Source of the DNA: Paludibacteraceae bacterium
GTDB lineage: Bacteria; Bacteroidota; Bacteroidia; Bacteroidales; Paludibacteraceae
DNA: 64,000 nucleotides
Assembly: GCA_024399495.1 (NCBI GenBank)
Contig: JAKSNY010000008.1
Span: forward strand, 39,021-103,020
Reading direction: 5' to 3'
Part shown: positions 15,195-23,804 of the stretch, piece by piece
How positions within the stretch are numbered: position 1 is the stretch's first letter
Layout: every line of letters starts with the position of its first letter
Program-made: the position numbers and the translations under genes
Notes under the pieces: model-generated
The model's database searches: none
What the model was told of the DNA's origin: nothing
The model's input: the letters and a program-made list of their open reading frames with translations, nothing else

Positions 15195-17110
15195 AGTGTT
15201 ACCTCCTTCTCCTCGTTTGTGTTTTCAAATAAATATCCACGTCCGTGTGCAATCATATTAAATTCAAATGTAAGATAATCTGCCATTGTTTTTTCAAAGT
15301 CTGCATCAGTGGGAATATCCTCATTAAAATAGTAGAATGAATGTAACCATTCGTCCTCTGCGGTAACTGTAGAGCGAACCATAAAATCATTAGGTGCTGG
15401 TCTGTTTTTATTCCAACATTCCAAAAGAAACTCTCGTCGTTCTTTTGCTCTATTTGTTGGAACAAAACCTATATGTGGTTTGGTTTCATAACCGTCGTCC
15501 TTAAAATTGATAAACTTTGAGTAATAGTTAGATGGTTGCGGTTGGTGTGCCGTAAAAATAGCAATAACTGGGTTAGTGCCAACACGATAAAAAGTGTCCG
15601 GATTTAGAGTGACAACACCCTCCAATGTATGATGTTCCAATAAATAGTATTTTATTTCTTTGTCCTTTGTCGTTTTCCCTACCATCGTAGATTGGGGTAC
15701 AATAACAGCACAACGTGCGCCATCATCTAAAGAATCCAACAAATGCTTAATAAAGTGCAATTCACTTAAATGTCTTGTTTCTCCATTTATTGCCAACGAA
15801 TACGGAGGATTCATCAGTCCTACAGTGAAATGTCTCTGTCTTAAATCGTTAGTATCTTGTTTTAGGAAATCCGCACATACTAAATTACTCTTGCCATCAC
15901 CTCTTAGAATCATATTTGTTGTTGCAATAGAGTACATACGCACATTTTGTTCTATCCCATATAATTGTTGTCTTCGTATATCTTTGCGTTGTTGGTTAGT
16001 TCGTGCTTTATTTAACATATTATGCATAGCTGCTACGAGAAAACCACCTGTACCACATGTAGGATCAAAAACTACATCTGAGGGTTTTAGATTAACTAAA
16101 TCACAAAACAATTGAGTAATGTGCTTTGGAGTTAATATTATTCCAAGTGACTGACCATCGCCACCGCTATAACTCATGAATTCTCCATAAAAGCGACCTA
16201 AAATGTCTTCAGGTGTATTAAAGTGAAAAGCAGTTGAAACATTGGAATAAAGGTATTCTGCAAAAAAACGTATAGGGGTTTTGCCCAATCTTTCTTCATA
16301 TTGAGACAACTTAGGGCTTGTTTTAATAAATCTAAATTCATCTAGTACGCGTTCCTTTTTTTCTTGAGGTGCGACCTCCACTTGTTCCATATAAGACTCT
16401 AATGCGTCATAAACTTTTTGTCCATCTGTATGATTTTGATCTCCAGTCAAGTCTTCTGTGGAAAAATGCGGATTTTCTATAGCCAATAATATTGCGGAAA
16501 CTGCAATAGGTTTTTGCTCATTGGAAAGAGAACCATATATGTGTAAATCTTCATGCAACGATGATGCTTTTGCTAAAATGTTCTCCAATTCTATCTGATC
16601 TGCCGTTTTCTCCTGACAGACTACAGTAGTATAATAGGATGATATTTTATCAACTGAAAAGTTGCTAAAATCTTTTATTTTATCTAATAGTTTGTAGCTA
16701 GTTGGGGATACAAAAATTGGACGAATTATCAAATTTTCACTTTCAGTACCAGAGCAACCAAACGCAAAAACTTTGTTAAAGTGTGTGTTTGCTACAATCT
16801 TTTGAGCATAGTGTAACGCACCGTTTTCAGCATAATTTGAAATAGATGTATCATCCATCAATAAATTTTGATTATTGGCATCAAGATATTTGGCTTGTTT
16901 TGATCTGTCTGCTTTATCTTCAATTACCATTATGAAATCGCCAACTTGTGCAACATACTCAGGGAAACCTTTATGCCCAGTTCCACGTTTGGAAGCAGTT
17001 TTCAAAGCATTTTGAACCTCTAATATTTTACTGCCATTGGGCGTTGCATCTATGCCAGCACTATTTAACAGTGAGGCTACCAATAGGTCTGTTTGTCGTT
17101 CATTTGTCAT
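15191..17110 (-). CDS. BcgI-like restriction-modification A subunit (nuclease plus N6-adenine methylase)
   Basis: 639 residues from the ATG at 17110; BcgI A is of similar size. The N-terminus carries a PD-(D/E)XK-like core around GDFIMVIEDKAD (about residues 54-65). The C-terminal two-thirds is a gamma-type adenine methylase: DPTCGTGGF is the AdoMet-binding motif I, and NPPYS is catalytic motif IV. With the S subunit it should form a type IIB/IIG-like enzyme that both methylates and cuts, as in BcgI. The frame is open 16 codons upstream, but the promoter TATATTTG (minus strand, 17136-17143) lies there, so 17110 is chosen. No separate HsdR gene is present. Confidence 0.9.
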   Translation of the reverse strand: MTNERQTDLLVASLLNSAGIDATPNGSKILEVQNALKTASKRGTGHKGFPEYVAQVGDFIMVIEDKADRSKQAKYLDANNQNLLMDDTSISNYAENGALHYAQKIVANTHFNKVFAFGCSGTESENLIIRPIFVSPTSYKLLDKIKDFSNFSVDKISSYYTTVVCQEKTADQIELENILAKASSLHEDLHIYGSLSNEQKPIAVSAILLAIENPHFSTEDLTGDQNHTDGQKVYDALESYMEQVEVAPQEKKERVLDEFRFIKTSPKLSQYEERLGKTPIRFFAEYLYSNVSTAFHFNTPEDILGRFYGEFMSYSGGDGQSLGIILTPKHITQLFCDLVNLKPSDVVFDPTCGTGGFLVAAMHNMLNKARTNQQRKDIRRQQLYGIEQNVRMYSIATTNMILRGDGKSNLVCADFLKQDTNDLRQRHFTVGLMNPPYSLAINGETRHLSELHFIKHLLDSLDDGARCAVIVPQSTMVGKTTKDKEIKYYLLEHHTLEGVVTLNPDTFYRVGTNPVIAIFTAHQPQPSNYYSKFINFKDDGYETKPHIGFVPTNRAKERREFLLECWNKNRPAPNDFMVRSTVTAEDEWLHSFYYFNEDIPTDADFEKTMADYLTFEFNMIAHGRGYLFENTNEEKEVTL

Positions 17111-17135
17111 AGTTTCATATTTATTAAGTGCACGA

Positions 17136-17212
17136 CAAATATACAAAAACCATTGCACTTTTAAGACAATTTTTGCACTTTTAAGACATTTTTTGCACTT
17201 TTAAGACAATTT
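17136..17212 (-). promoter_or_regulatory. Restriction-modification promoter with three 20-bp iterons
   Basis: On the gene strand TATATTTG (17136-17143) is the -7 box. Just upstream, three 20-bp units start at 17153, 17173 and 17193 with no spacer and differ at a single position; each includes GTCTTAAAAGTGCA. They cover the -33 region and look like tandem operator sites controlling a restriction-modification operon. Confidence 0.85.
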
Positions 17213-17369
17213 TTGTGTTTTTTATAACTTTTATGATACTTTTGTGCACAAATATATTGTCTGTTTTTATAATTCCTACAATTATCCCATAAACTAATTT
17301 TTTTGTTTTTTCTGATTTTTTGATGTTGTAAATCTTGTTTTTCATATATGGTATCGTTATTAAAAAACA

Positions 17370-17478
17370 GATGTGAGGATAACTTGCACTCGGCAAAAAC
17401 AAAATCGTTCCGTTTTTGAAAAAGATATGCGAAAAATGCTCGCATTTTTTGATTTTTGCTCTCGTTTGTGTATCTTTG
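17370..17478. repeat. Promoter-bearing CGAG hairpin repeat, copy 3 (short form)
   Basis: It starts at a degenerate GAGGATAACTTG, then CACTCGGCA, CAAAATCG/CGTTTTTG and AAAAATGC/GCATTTTT hairpins, then TGCTCTCG in a promoter (TTTG 17448-17451, 19 bases, TATCTTTG 17471-17478). The central GATAT hairpin of copies 1 and 2 is missing, showing that the hairpins are modular. The remaining sequence between 17213 and 17370 shows no gene. Confidence 0.85.
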
Positions 17479-17503
17479 TACCCATATATTAAAACATTTG
17501 GCC

Positions 17504-18376
17504 ATGAAAAGAATTGCATTACTATTAGCATTGCAGGCAGTTATGACATTAAGTGTTATGGCTGAGAATGAGTATATGTATGTGTATGGGCATATTGGAC
17601 TTTATTCCGATGTAATAACCATTCCGGTTGATATGATTGACAGCATCTGTTTTACGGCACCTGAGCCTATATATGATGACCCCGTTACAGATGCCTGTGG
17701 AAACACGTATAGGGTAATAAGATTGGGAGAACAGTACTGGATGGCGGAAAACATGAAGTGTGATAAATATGATGAAGGTAGTGAAAGACCAGGACAGACC
17801 ATACAGGCAGACCTTTTTACAGTTGCACCGTATTATCATGATGGGAAAAATGCTGTATCAGAGTACTCTGAAAAGCTTACCCCTGAATTGCGTGCAAAAT
17901 TGGGTTACCTGTATAATTTTGCCGCATATATGGGATACACAGAAGAGGAAGCCGAGGCACAAACAGGAGACTATGATGAAACGAATCCAAGACAAGGTAT
18001 TTGCCCTGATGGTTTTCATATTCCAACTATGGCTGAATGGGAGGCTGCTGTGTTGTATATTGCGTCAATGAATCCAGGACGTGCAGGTGCCGCCACTCAT
18101 TTAAAGGCAAAAGAAGGTTGGTTTATAGATCAGTCATACACAGACAGGACAGGTATTGATACATACGGTTTTTGTGCATTGCCTGCCGGAATGGCTAGTT
18201 TGGATGAAGGTGGTAAGACTATTGTTAATCCAAAAATTGGCAAGGAGGGCTTTTTTGGCACAACTGATGCCCAAAATAATTATGGGTTGAACAGAAGTAT
18301 GGAAGATGCATACGATAGTATGTTTGGTGGTGGAGAACTAAAGAATATGGCTGTAAGTGTACGTTGCGTACAATAA
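17504..18376 (+). CDS. Secreted FISUMP-domain protein
   Basis: 290 residues from the ATG at 17504, 26 bp after the promoter. A signal peptide (residues 1-20, ending SVMA) is not followed by a lipobox Cys. A FISUMP domain (Fibrobacter succinogenes major paralogous domain) fills residues 60-290: [25 protein letters not shown], then [20 protein letters not shown] and the closing SVRCVQ. The domain is common in surface proteins of Bacteroidota and Fibrobacteres; its function is unknown. It lies immediately upstream of gpmI, which uses a separate start. Confidence 0.85.
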   Translation: MKRIALLLALQAVMTLSVMAENEYMYVYGHIGLYSDVITIPVDMIDSICFTAPEPIYDDPVTDACGNTYRVIRLGEQYWMAENMKCDKYDEGSERPGQTIQADLFTVAPYYHDGKNAVSEYSEKLTPELRAKLGYLYNFAAYMGYTEEEAEAQTGDYDETNPRQGICPDGFHIPTMAEWEAAVLYIASMNPGRAGAATHLKAKEGWFIDQSYTDRTGIDTYGFCALPAGMASLDEGGKTIVNPKIGKEGFFGTTDAQNNYGLNRSMEDAYDSMFGGGELKNMAVSVRCVQ

Positions 18377-18398
18377 AAAAAATAAAGATAATAGAATT

Positions 18399-19916
18399 AT
18401 GTCACAGAAAGCGTTATTGATGATTTTGGACGGCTGGGGTATTGGAAATCACTCCAAAGCCGATGTTATTTACAATACACCAACCCCTTATTGGGATTAT
18501 TTGGTAAAGACTTACCCTAACTCACAGTTGCAGGCATCGGGTGAGAACGTGGGACTTCCTGACGGTCAGATGGGTAACTCAGAGGTAGGTCACCTTAACA
18601 TAGGTGCAGGGCGTGTAGTTTATCAGGATTTGGTAAAAATAAACAAGGCTTGTGCAGACGGCTCAATACTTCAGAATAAGGAGATTGTTGCCGCATTCTC
18701 ATACGCAAAGCAGAATGGTAAGAGCGTTCATCTTATGGGTCTTACCTCCGATGGCGGTGTTCATAGCTCACTTGACCACTTGTTTAAACTTTGTGATATA
18801 GCCAAGGAGTACGATATAAAGAACACATTCATCCATTGTTTTATGGACGGGCGTGATACAGACCCTAAAAGCGGTATCGGGTTTATTAAGCAACTTATAG
18901 AGCACACGCAAAAAAGTGCTGGCGTAATAGCCTCTATAGTAGGACGTTACTATGCTATGGACCGTGATAAGCGTTGGGAACGTGTAAAAGAGGGCTATGA
19001 CCTGCTTGTAAACGGCAAGGGAGCGGAGTTCACTGATATGGTGGCAGCAATGCAGGCATCGTACGATGCAGGTGTTACAGATGAATTTGTTAAACCTATA
19101 GTTAACACATCAGTTGACGGAAAAATAAAGGAAGGTGATGTTGTCATATTCTTCAATTACCGTAATGACCGTGCTAAGGAGATGACCATTGCCCTTACCC
19201 AAAAGGATATGCCTGAGGCTGGAATGCATACAATTCCAAATCTTCACTATTGCTGTATGACCCCATACGATGCCTCGTTTACAGGCGTTCACATTCTGTT
19301 TGACAAGGAGAACGTGGAGAATACACTTGGAGAGTATGTTTCATCTAAAGGTTTGAAACAACTTCATATTGCTGAGACAGAGAAATATGCACACGTTACC
19401 TTCTTCTTTAACGGCGGTAGGGAGGAGCCATACAAGAACGAGGACAGGATTTTGGTTAATTCACCTAAAGTTGCCACATACGATTTGCAGCCTGAGATGA
19501 GTGCCTTCAGCGTATGTGCCAAACTTGTTGATGCTATCAGAGAAGACAAGTATGATTTTATAGTTGTTAATTTTGCCAACGGCGATATGGTAGGTCACAC
19601 AGGAGTTTATAGTGCTATAGAAAAGGCTGTTACGGCTGTTGATGCCTGTGTTCACAGTGTTATAGAGGCTGCCCGTGCCACAGGATATGAGGCAATTATA
19701 ATTGCTGACCATGGTAACGCCGATAATGCAATAAACGCAGACGGCACACCAAATACGGCACACTCTCTAAACCCTGTTCCATGTATCTATGTTACAGATA
19801 ACAAGGCGGCAAAGGTTGCAGACGGCAGACTTGCCGATGTGGCTCCGTCAATACTCCATATTATGGGACTTGAGCAGCCAAAAGAGATGAACGGAAGCAA
19901 TTTAATTAAAAGTTGA
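18399..19916 (+). CDS. gpmI: 2,3-bisphosphoglycerate-independent phosphoglycerate mutase
   Basis: 505 residues from the ATG at 18399; the frame extends upstream into the previous gene, but [15 protein letters not shown] is the true N-terminus. It interconverts 3- and 2-phosphoglycerate in glycolysis. The alkaline-phosphatase-superfamily core is complete: DGWG metal site, catalytic Ser near residue 61 in [30 protein letters not shown] substrate loop, and ADHGNAD metal ligands near the C-terminus. Confidence 0.97.
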   Translation: MSQKALLMILDGWGIGNHSKADVIYNTPTPYWDYLVKTYPNSQLQASGENVGLPDGQMGNSEVGHLNIGAGRVVYQDLVKINKACADGSILQNKEIVAAFSYAKQNGKSVHLMGLTSDGGVHSSLDHLFKLCDIAKEYDIKNTFIHCFMDGRDTDPKSGIGFIKQLIEHTQKSAGVIASIVGRYYAMDRDKRWERVKEGYDLLVNGKGAEFTDMVAAMQASYDAGVTDEFVKPIVNTSVDGKIKEGDVVIFFNYRNDRAKEMTIALTQKDMPEAGMHTIPNLHYCCMTPYDASFTGVHILFDKENVENTLGEYVSSKGLKQLHIAETEKYAHVTFFFNGGREEPYKNEDRILVNSPKVATYDLQPEMSAFSVCAKLVDAIREDKYDFIVVNFANGDMVGHTGVYSAIEKAVTAVDACVHSVIEAARATGYEAIIIADHGNADNAINADGTPNTAHSLNPVPCIYVTDNKAAKVADGRLADVAPSILHIMGLEQPKEMNGSNLIKS

Positions 19917-19932
19917 AAGTTGAAAATTGAAA

Positions 19933-19996
19933 GTAACCAAGTTTGCTTGGGTTATGCCGAGTGACGACGAAACATGGTTACGGCAAAGCCGTAACA
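19933..19996. repeat. CGAG hairpin repeat (module with 3' hairpin)
   Basis: CCAAG-TTTG-CTTGG is followed by TTATGCCGAGTGACGA, AACATG and a 3' hairpin GTTACGGC-AAA-GCCGTAAC. The 5' GTAGCGAG box is replaced by AAAGTAACC. Its stems differ from the copies at 39007 and 53707 by paired changes. Confidence 0.8.
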
Positions 19997-20033
19997 AAAG
20001 GGTTAAGGGTCAAAGAAAATAAAGATAAAATAT

Positions 20034-20333
20034 ATGAGGTTTAATGTAGAGCAGAACGGCAGTGAGATTATCTGTACCTTGAGTGGCAGACTTAACACAG
20101 AGGTTGCTACAGGCTTATGTAATCAAGTTGATGAATTGATTGTACAGGCCCAAGGGAAACACCTTGTTATTGATTGTTCCGGGTTGGAGTATATAAGTTC
20201 ATCGGGGTTGAGGTTGTTCCTTAAAATAAAAAAACAACTTGATGGCGTTATTACCATAAGGAATATGAAACCCGATATAAAACAGATACTTACACTAACA
20301 AAAATTGATGAGTTTTTTGAATTTGAAGATTAA
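20034..20333 (+). CDS. STAS-domain anti-sigma factor antagonist
   Basis: A 99-residue single STAS domain. VIDCSGLEYISSSGLRLFL contains the conserved DxSG...SSG segment, where a kinase (RsbW-like anti-sigma factor) would phosphorylate a Ser. Such proteins release a sigma factor or another partner when unphosphorylated. No anti-sigma factor gene is adjacent. The start ATG follows a gap rich in repeats. Confidence 0.88.
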   Translation: MRFNVEQNGSEIICTLSGRLNTEVATGLCNQVDELIVQAQGKHLVIDCSGLEYISSSGLRLFLKIKKQLDGVITIRNMKPDIKQILTLTKIDEFFEFED

Positions 20334-20357
20334 AATCCAAAAAATCATCATTATTTT

Positions 20358-20388
20358 TTTGTAGTTAGTATAAATTGTATTACCTTTG
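20358..20388 (+). promoter_or_regulatory. rpmH promoter
   Basis: TTTG (20358-20361), 19 bases, TACCTTTG (20381-20388). Transcription from it would give a leader of about 190 nt containing the hairpin repeat at 20424-20563. Confidence 0.88.
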
Positions 20389-20423
20389 CAGTCCAAAATT
20401 AAAGTAATAACAAAATTTATGAC

Positions 20424-20563
20424 TGTTTGGAGTAGCGAGAGCAGAATCTGCGTAGCAGATTAAAGTTTTACGATGGGTGTTGATAGAATTTATTCTAATC
20501 AACACACAGAGAAAAACTTAGGAATCAGGTTTACCTGATTATGCCGAGTCACGAACAAACATG
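20424..20563. repeat. CGAG hairpin repeat within the rpmH leader
   Basis: TGTTTGGAGTAGCGAGAGCAGA precedes AATCTGC-GTA-GCAGATT. A middle hairpin GTGTTGAT...ATCAACAC follows, then AATCAGG-TTT-ACCTGATT and ATGCCGAGTCACGAACAAACATG. TGTTTG and CAAACA close the outside. This is the most complete multi-hairpin copy, and it lies wholly in the 5' leader of rpmH. Confidence 0.85.
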
Positions 20564-20587
20564 CATAAAAATTTAGAATAAATTTTT

Positions 20588-20749
20588 ATGAAACGTACAT
20601 TTCAACCATCAAACCGCAAAAGAGCCAACAAGCACGGCTTTAGAGAAAGAATGTCCACACCAAACGGACGTAGGGTATTAGCAGCACGTAGAGCAAAAGG
20701 CCGTAAGAAACTTACAGTTTCTGATGAGGCTTGCGTAAGACGTAGCTGA
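20588..20749 (+). CDS. rpmH: 50S ribosomal protein L34
   Basis: A 53-residue basic protein beginning [22 protein letters not shown], with [14 protein letters not shown], the invariant L34 signature. L34 binds 23S rRNA in the large subunit. It carries a slightly longer C-terminal tail ([11 protein letters not shown]) than the 44-46 residue standard form, which is common in Bacteroidota. It is followed by its own terminator. Confidence 0.97.
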   Translation: MKRTFQPSNRKRANKHGFRERMSTPNGRRVLAARRAKGRKKLTVSDEACVRRS

Positions 20750-20769
20750 TAATATAAAAGAGTGTTAAT

Positions 20770-20809
20770 AAAAGGGTGGCTTAAAATTTTCAGTCATCCT
20801 TTTTTTTTT
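20770..20809 (+). terminator. Intrinsic terminator after rpmH
   Basis: AGGGTGGCT pairs with AGTCATCCT (two G-U pairs) around a TAAAATTTTC loop, followed by a run of nine or more T. Confidence 0.88.
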
Positions 20810-20843
20810 GTAAATTTGCCTCGTATATAAATAATTACCGTAG

Positions 20844-21464
20844 ATGAATAAGCTAATACAGTTTTTTAAGGCTCACCCAATAATAAAACATATTGTCTAT
20901 ATTATATTGGTTGCAATCCTGTTAATTGTCATGGTTGCAGTATATCTTAATTTATACACAAACCACAATGACCGCCTGAGTGTACCCGATGTTTGCGGAT
21001 TGCGTGTGGAGAGTGCCGCCAAACTGTTGGAGGGTAAAGGACTTCTGTATGAGGTTATAGACTCTGTTTATTCCAAAGATGTGCCAAAGGGCTTTATAGT
21101 GGAGCAGACCCCTACTGCAGGCAGTATTGTCAAGCAGGAACGTAAGATATATCTTGTGATAAATTCACATTCAGACCGTGCCATACCGCTTCCAAACGTA
21201 GTGGATTTATCTGTAAGGCAGGCCACCAGCATTATTGAGGCATCGGGTCTTAAGGTAGAGAAGGTTACATATAAGCCAAGTGACTTTAAGGATTTGGTGC
21301 TTGGAGTCTATTATAAGGGGAAAGAGCTGCATGAGGGTACATTGCTGTTAGACGGCTCTGCGGTAGAGTTTTATGTAGGTGATGGGAATGGAGAGTCGGA
21401 CTCTATTACAACCGCCATTGATTCATTGGTTTATAGAGAGGTTATAGAAGGAGAAGAATTATAA
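20844..21464 (+). CDS. PASTA-domain membrane protein
   Basis: 206 residues: a short cytoplasmic N-terminus, one membrane helix at about 18-38 (IVYIILVAILLIVMVAVYL), then two PASTA domains facing the periplasm. The first (SVPDVCGLRVESAAKLLEGKGLLYEV) covers about residues 46-110, the second (PLPNVVDLSVRQATSIIEASGLKV) about 113-178. PASTA domains bind peptidoglycan or beta-lactams in kinases and PBPs; this one has no kinase domain. rluD follows after 7 bp. Confidence 0.9.
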   Translation: MNKLIQFFKAHPIIKHIVYIILVAILLIVMVAVYLNLYTNHNDRLSVPDVCGLRVESAAKLLEGKGLLYEVIDSVYSKDVPKGFIVEQTPTAGSIVKQERKIYLVINSHSDRAIPLPNVVDLSVRQATSIIEASGLKVEKVTYKPSDFKDLVLGVYYKGKELHEGTLLLDGSAVEFYVGDGNGESDSITTAIDSLVYREVIEGEEL

Positions 21465-21471
21465 TTCCCCG

Positions 21472-22515
21472 ATGATAAGTGAAGAAGAGATATTTGACTA
21501 TATGCAGGACGATGAGTCCGATGAACGCTATGAGCATTTCCGTTTTACGGCAGACCCTGGACAGACGCTGATAAGGCTTGATAAGTTTCTTACAGACAGA
21601 ATTACAGGTGCCTCCCGTAACCGTGTGCAGATGAGTGCCGATGCAGGTAACATTGAGGTTAACGGAGTGCCACAGAAATCATCATATAAGGTTAAGCCGT
21701 GCGATGTGGTTACCATTATGTTCTCATATCCACCCAAGGATACCTCAATAGTGCCACAGGATATTCCGCTTGACATTGTGTATGAAGATGACTCGCTGCT
21801 TGTGGTAAACAAACCTGCCGGAATGGTTGTCCACCCAGGACATGGAAACTTTGAGGGCACATTGCTGAATGCACTTGCTTGGCATTTTGGAGAGAGAGAG
21901 GCGTTTGATGCAGGTGATGACCGTTTAGGGTTGGTTCATAGAATAGACAAGGATACATCGGGGCTGTTGGTTATAGCAAAAACGCCACACGCCAAGACAT
22001 TCCTTGCAGAGCAGTTCTTTAACAAGACATCAAGCCGTCTGTATAATGCACTTGTGTGGGGCGTGCCTGACAAGGAGGGTACAATAGTGGGAAACATAGG
22101 CAGAGACCCTAAAGACCGCCTTGCCATGACAGTCTTTCCAGAGGGCAGTGAGAACGGCAAACATGCCGTAACACACTACAGAGTGTTGGAGAGTTTTGGG
22201 TATGTATCACTTGTGGAGTGCAGGTTAGAGACAGGGCGTACACATCAGATTAGGGCACATTTCAAGCATATCGGGCATCCGTTGTTCTCTGATGAACGTT
22301 ATGGAGGAGACAAGATTTTAAGAGGAACAACATTCCCAAAGTATCGTCAGTTTGTGGAGAATTGCTTTAAAATATGCCCAAGGCAAGCCTTGCATGCCAA
22401 AACCCTTGGTTTTGAGCATCCGGAGACCCATGAACGCATGAACTTTGATTCTGCCATTCCGGAAGATATGCAGAATCTGATAGATAAATGGAGAGGTTAT
22501 TCAAATAGCAATTGA
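21472..22515 (+). CDS. rluD: RluA-family 23S rRNA pseudouridine synthase (RluD-like)
   Basis: 347 residues. An N-terminal S4 RNA-binding domain (IRLDKFLTDRITGASRNRV) is followed by the RluA catalytic domain. The catalytic Asp is D159 in HRIDKDTSGLLV, and GRTHQIRAHFKHIGHP is the second family motif. It isomerises uridine to pseudouridine in large-subunit rRNA. The gene is probably co-transcribed with the PASTA gene; its stop touches the structured element at 22514. Confidence 0.95.
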   Translation: MISEEEIFDYMQDDESDERYEHFRFTADPGQTLIRLDKFLTDRITGASRNRVQMSADAGNIEVNGVPQKSSYKVKPCDVVTIMFSYPPKDTSIVPQDIPLDIVYEDDSLLVVNKPAGMVVHPGHGNFEGTLLNALAWHFGEREAFDAGDDRLGLVHRIDKDTSGLLVIAKTPHAKTFLAEQFFNKTSSRLYNALVWGVPDKEGTIVGNIGRDPKDRLAMTVFPEGSENGKHAVTHYRVLESFGYVSLVECRLETGRTHQIRAHFKHIGHPLFSDERYGGDKILRGTTFPKYRQFVENCFKICPRQALHAKTLGFEHPETHERMNFDSAIPEDMQNLIDKWRGYSNSN

Positions 22516-22691
22516 AAGTTTTATGATAAAAAGGAGTTTATATATACCTATGACAGTGCGTCTGCACCCACGCAGTCGTATAGTGGGAGGGACCCATAGG
22601 CTCACAGAGCCGTTATGGGAGGGACGAATACCTTCACAGAAGGTATGAGCCACTGGAATGGGTATATATAAACTCTTATCATAAAACTTTC
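22514..22691. other. Structured element with long terminal inverted repeat and three inner hairpins
   Basis: The outer arms (22514-22549 and 22656-22691) pair over about 33 bp, reading GAAAGTTTTATGATAA then GAGTTTATATATACC. Inside, CAGTG/CACTG closes a multi-branch region. It holds CTGC-ACCCAC-GCAG, CCCATAGGCTC-ACA-GAGCC-G-TTATGGG and ATACCTTC-ACA-GAAGGTAT, with GGGAGGGAC repeated before and after the middle hairpin. It could be a MITE-like element or a non-coding RNA. It has no open reading frame. Confidence 0.75.
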
Positions 22692-22721
22692 GGTAGCGAG
22701 TATAAATTTATTAAATATCTT

Positions 22722-23357
22722 ATGGAGTCAGTAGAATCATTAGTAGCAGGTAAGCTGCTTGAAATCAAGGCGGTAAAATTAAGACCGTCAGAGCCTTTCA
22801 CTTGGGCATCGGGTTGGAAATCACCAATCTATTGTGATAACCGTCAAACCCTGTCGTTTCCGCAGGTGCGTTCTATCATAAAGATTGAGCTTGCACGTCT
22901 TATTCTTGAAAAATACCCCGATGCAGAGGCCATTGCCGGTGTTGCCACAGGTGCCATAGCAATGGGAGCATTGGTGGCAGAAGAACTTGGATTGCCTTTC
23001 CTTTATATCCGTTCAGCAAAGAAAGACCATGGAATGGAGAATCTTGTAGAAGGCTATATAGAGAGTGGCAAGAAAGTGGTTATAGTGGAGGATTTGGTAT
23101 CTACAGGTGGCAGCAGTCTAAAGGCAGTGGAAGCCATAAAGAGAGAGAAGAACAGCATAGTGCTTGGTATGGTTGCAACCTTCACATACGGATTCCCTGT
23201 TGCTGAGCAAGCATTCAAGAATGCAGGTATCGAGCTTACAACCCTTAGTAACTATGAGGCTATAATAGCTAAAGCGTTATCAATAAACTATATACCAGAG
23301 AGTGCTCTACCTACCCTAAAAGAGTGGCGTAAAGACCCTTCTGTTTGGAATGTATAA
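22722..23357 (+). CDS. pyrE: Orotate phosphoribosyltransferase
   Basis: 211 residues. It joins orotate and PRPP to make OMP in pyrimidine synthesis. SGWKSPIYCDNR near residues 29-40 and the PRPP-binding VVIVEDLVSTGGSS near residues 119-132 are diagnostic, as is YIRSAKKDHG. It heads a unit with the SRPBCC gene (16-bp gap) and argH. Confidence 0.96.
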   Translation: MESVESLVAGKLLEIKAVKLRPSEPFTWASGWKSPIYCDNRQTLSFPQVRSIIKIELARLILEKYPDAEAIAGVATGAIAMGALVAEELGLPFLYIRSAKKDHGMENLVEGYIESGKKVVIVEDLVSTGGSSLKAVEAIKREKNSIVLGMVATFTYGFPVAEQAFKNAGIELTTLSNYEAIIAKALSINYIPESALPTLKEWRKDPSVWNV

Positions 23358-23373
23358 TGCATAATAAGGCATA

Positions 23374-23802
23374 ATGGCAGATTATCAAAGCACAGTAAAG
23401 CATATAGCGGCACCTGCAGAAAGAGTGTTCGCTAAATTTACAGACCTAACACTATTGCAGCCTGTAATAGATAAGTATAAAGAGCAGGTTCCGCAGGAGC
23501 AGGTTAAGATTAAGGATATAGAACTCAGTAAAGACAGTTGTTTCATTACTGTAGAACCAGTAGGTAAGATTGGACTCAAGATAATAGAGGCAGAGCCGTA
23601 CAAAACGGTAAAATTTGCGTCAGAAAGTTCTCCTTTAGACTTTAACTTTTGGATACAACTTGTGGAGAAAGAGCCTGGCGATACCAAACTAAGGCTCACA
23701 CTGAGGGCTGATATACCTTTTATGATAAAGGCTATGATAGGCAGCAAATTGGAGCAAGGCATAGAGATGATGGCTGAGGCATTAACTAAAATAGAATACT
23801 GA
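23374..23802 (+). CDS. SRPBCC/START-like small protein
   Basis: 142 residues with a likely SRPBCC fold: the N-terminal VKHIAAPAERVFAKFTDL is typical of polyketide-cyclase/AHSA1-like proteins, and the C-terminal long helix (MIKAMIGSKLEQGIEMMAEALTKI) closes the cavity. Ligand unknown. It sits between pyrE and argH in the same direction with gaps of 16 and 2 bp, so it is likely co-expressed with them. Confidence 0.75.
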   Translation: MADYQSTVKHIAAPAERVFAKFTDLTLLQPVIDKYKEQVPQEQVKIKDIELSKDSCFITVEPVGKIGLKIIEAEPYKTVKFASESSPLDFNFWIQLVEKEPGDTKLRLTLRADIPFMIKAMIGSKLEQGIEMMAEALTKIEY

Positions 23803-23804
23803 TT

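Noticed and set aside
17153-17212. 20-bp direct repeats as a CRISPR or minisatellite
   Set aside because: No spacers and a tight link to a promoter; operator sites are more likely.
18357-18398. gpmI start at 18357
   Set aside because: Those codons lie inside the preceding FISUMP gene and do not match the GpmI N-terminus; 18399 fits the family.
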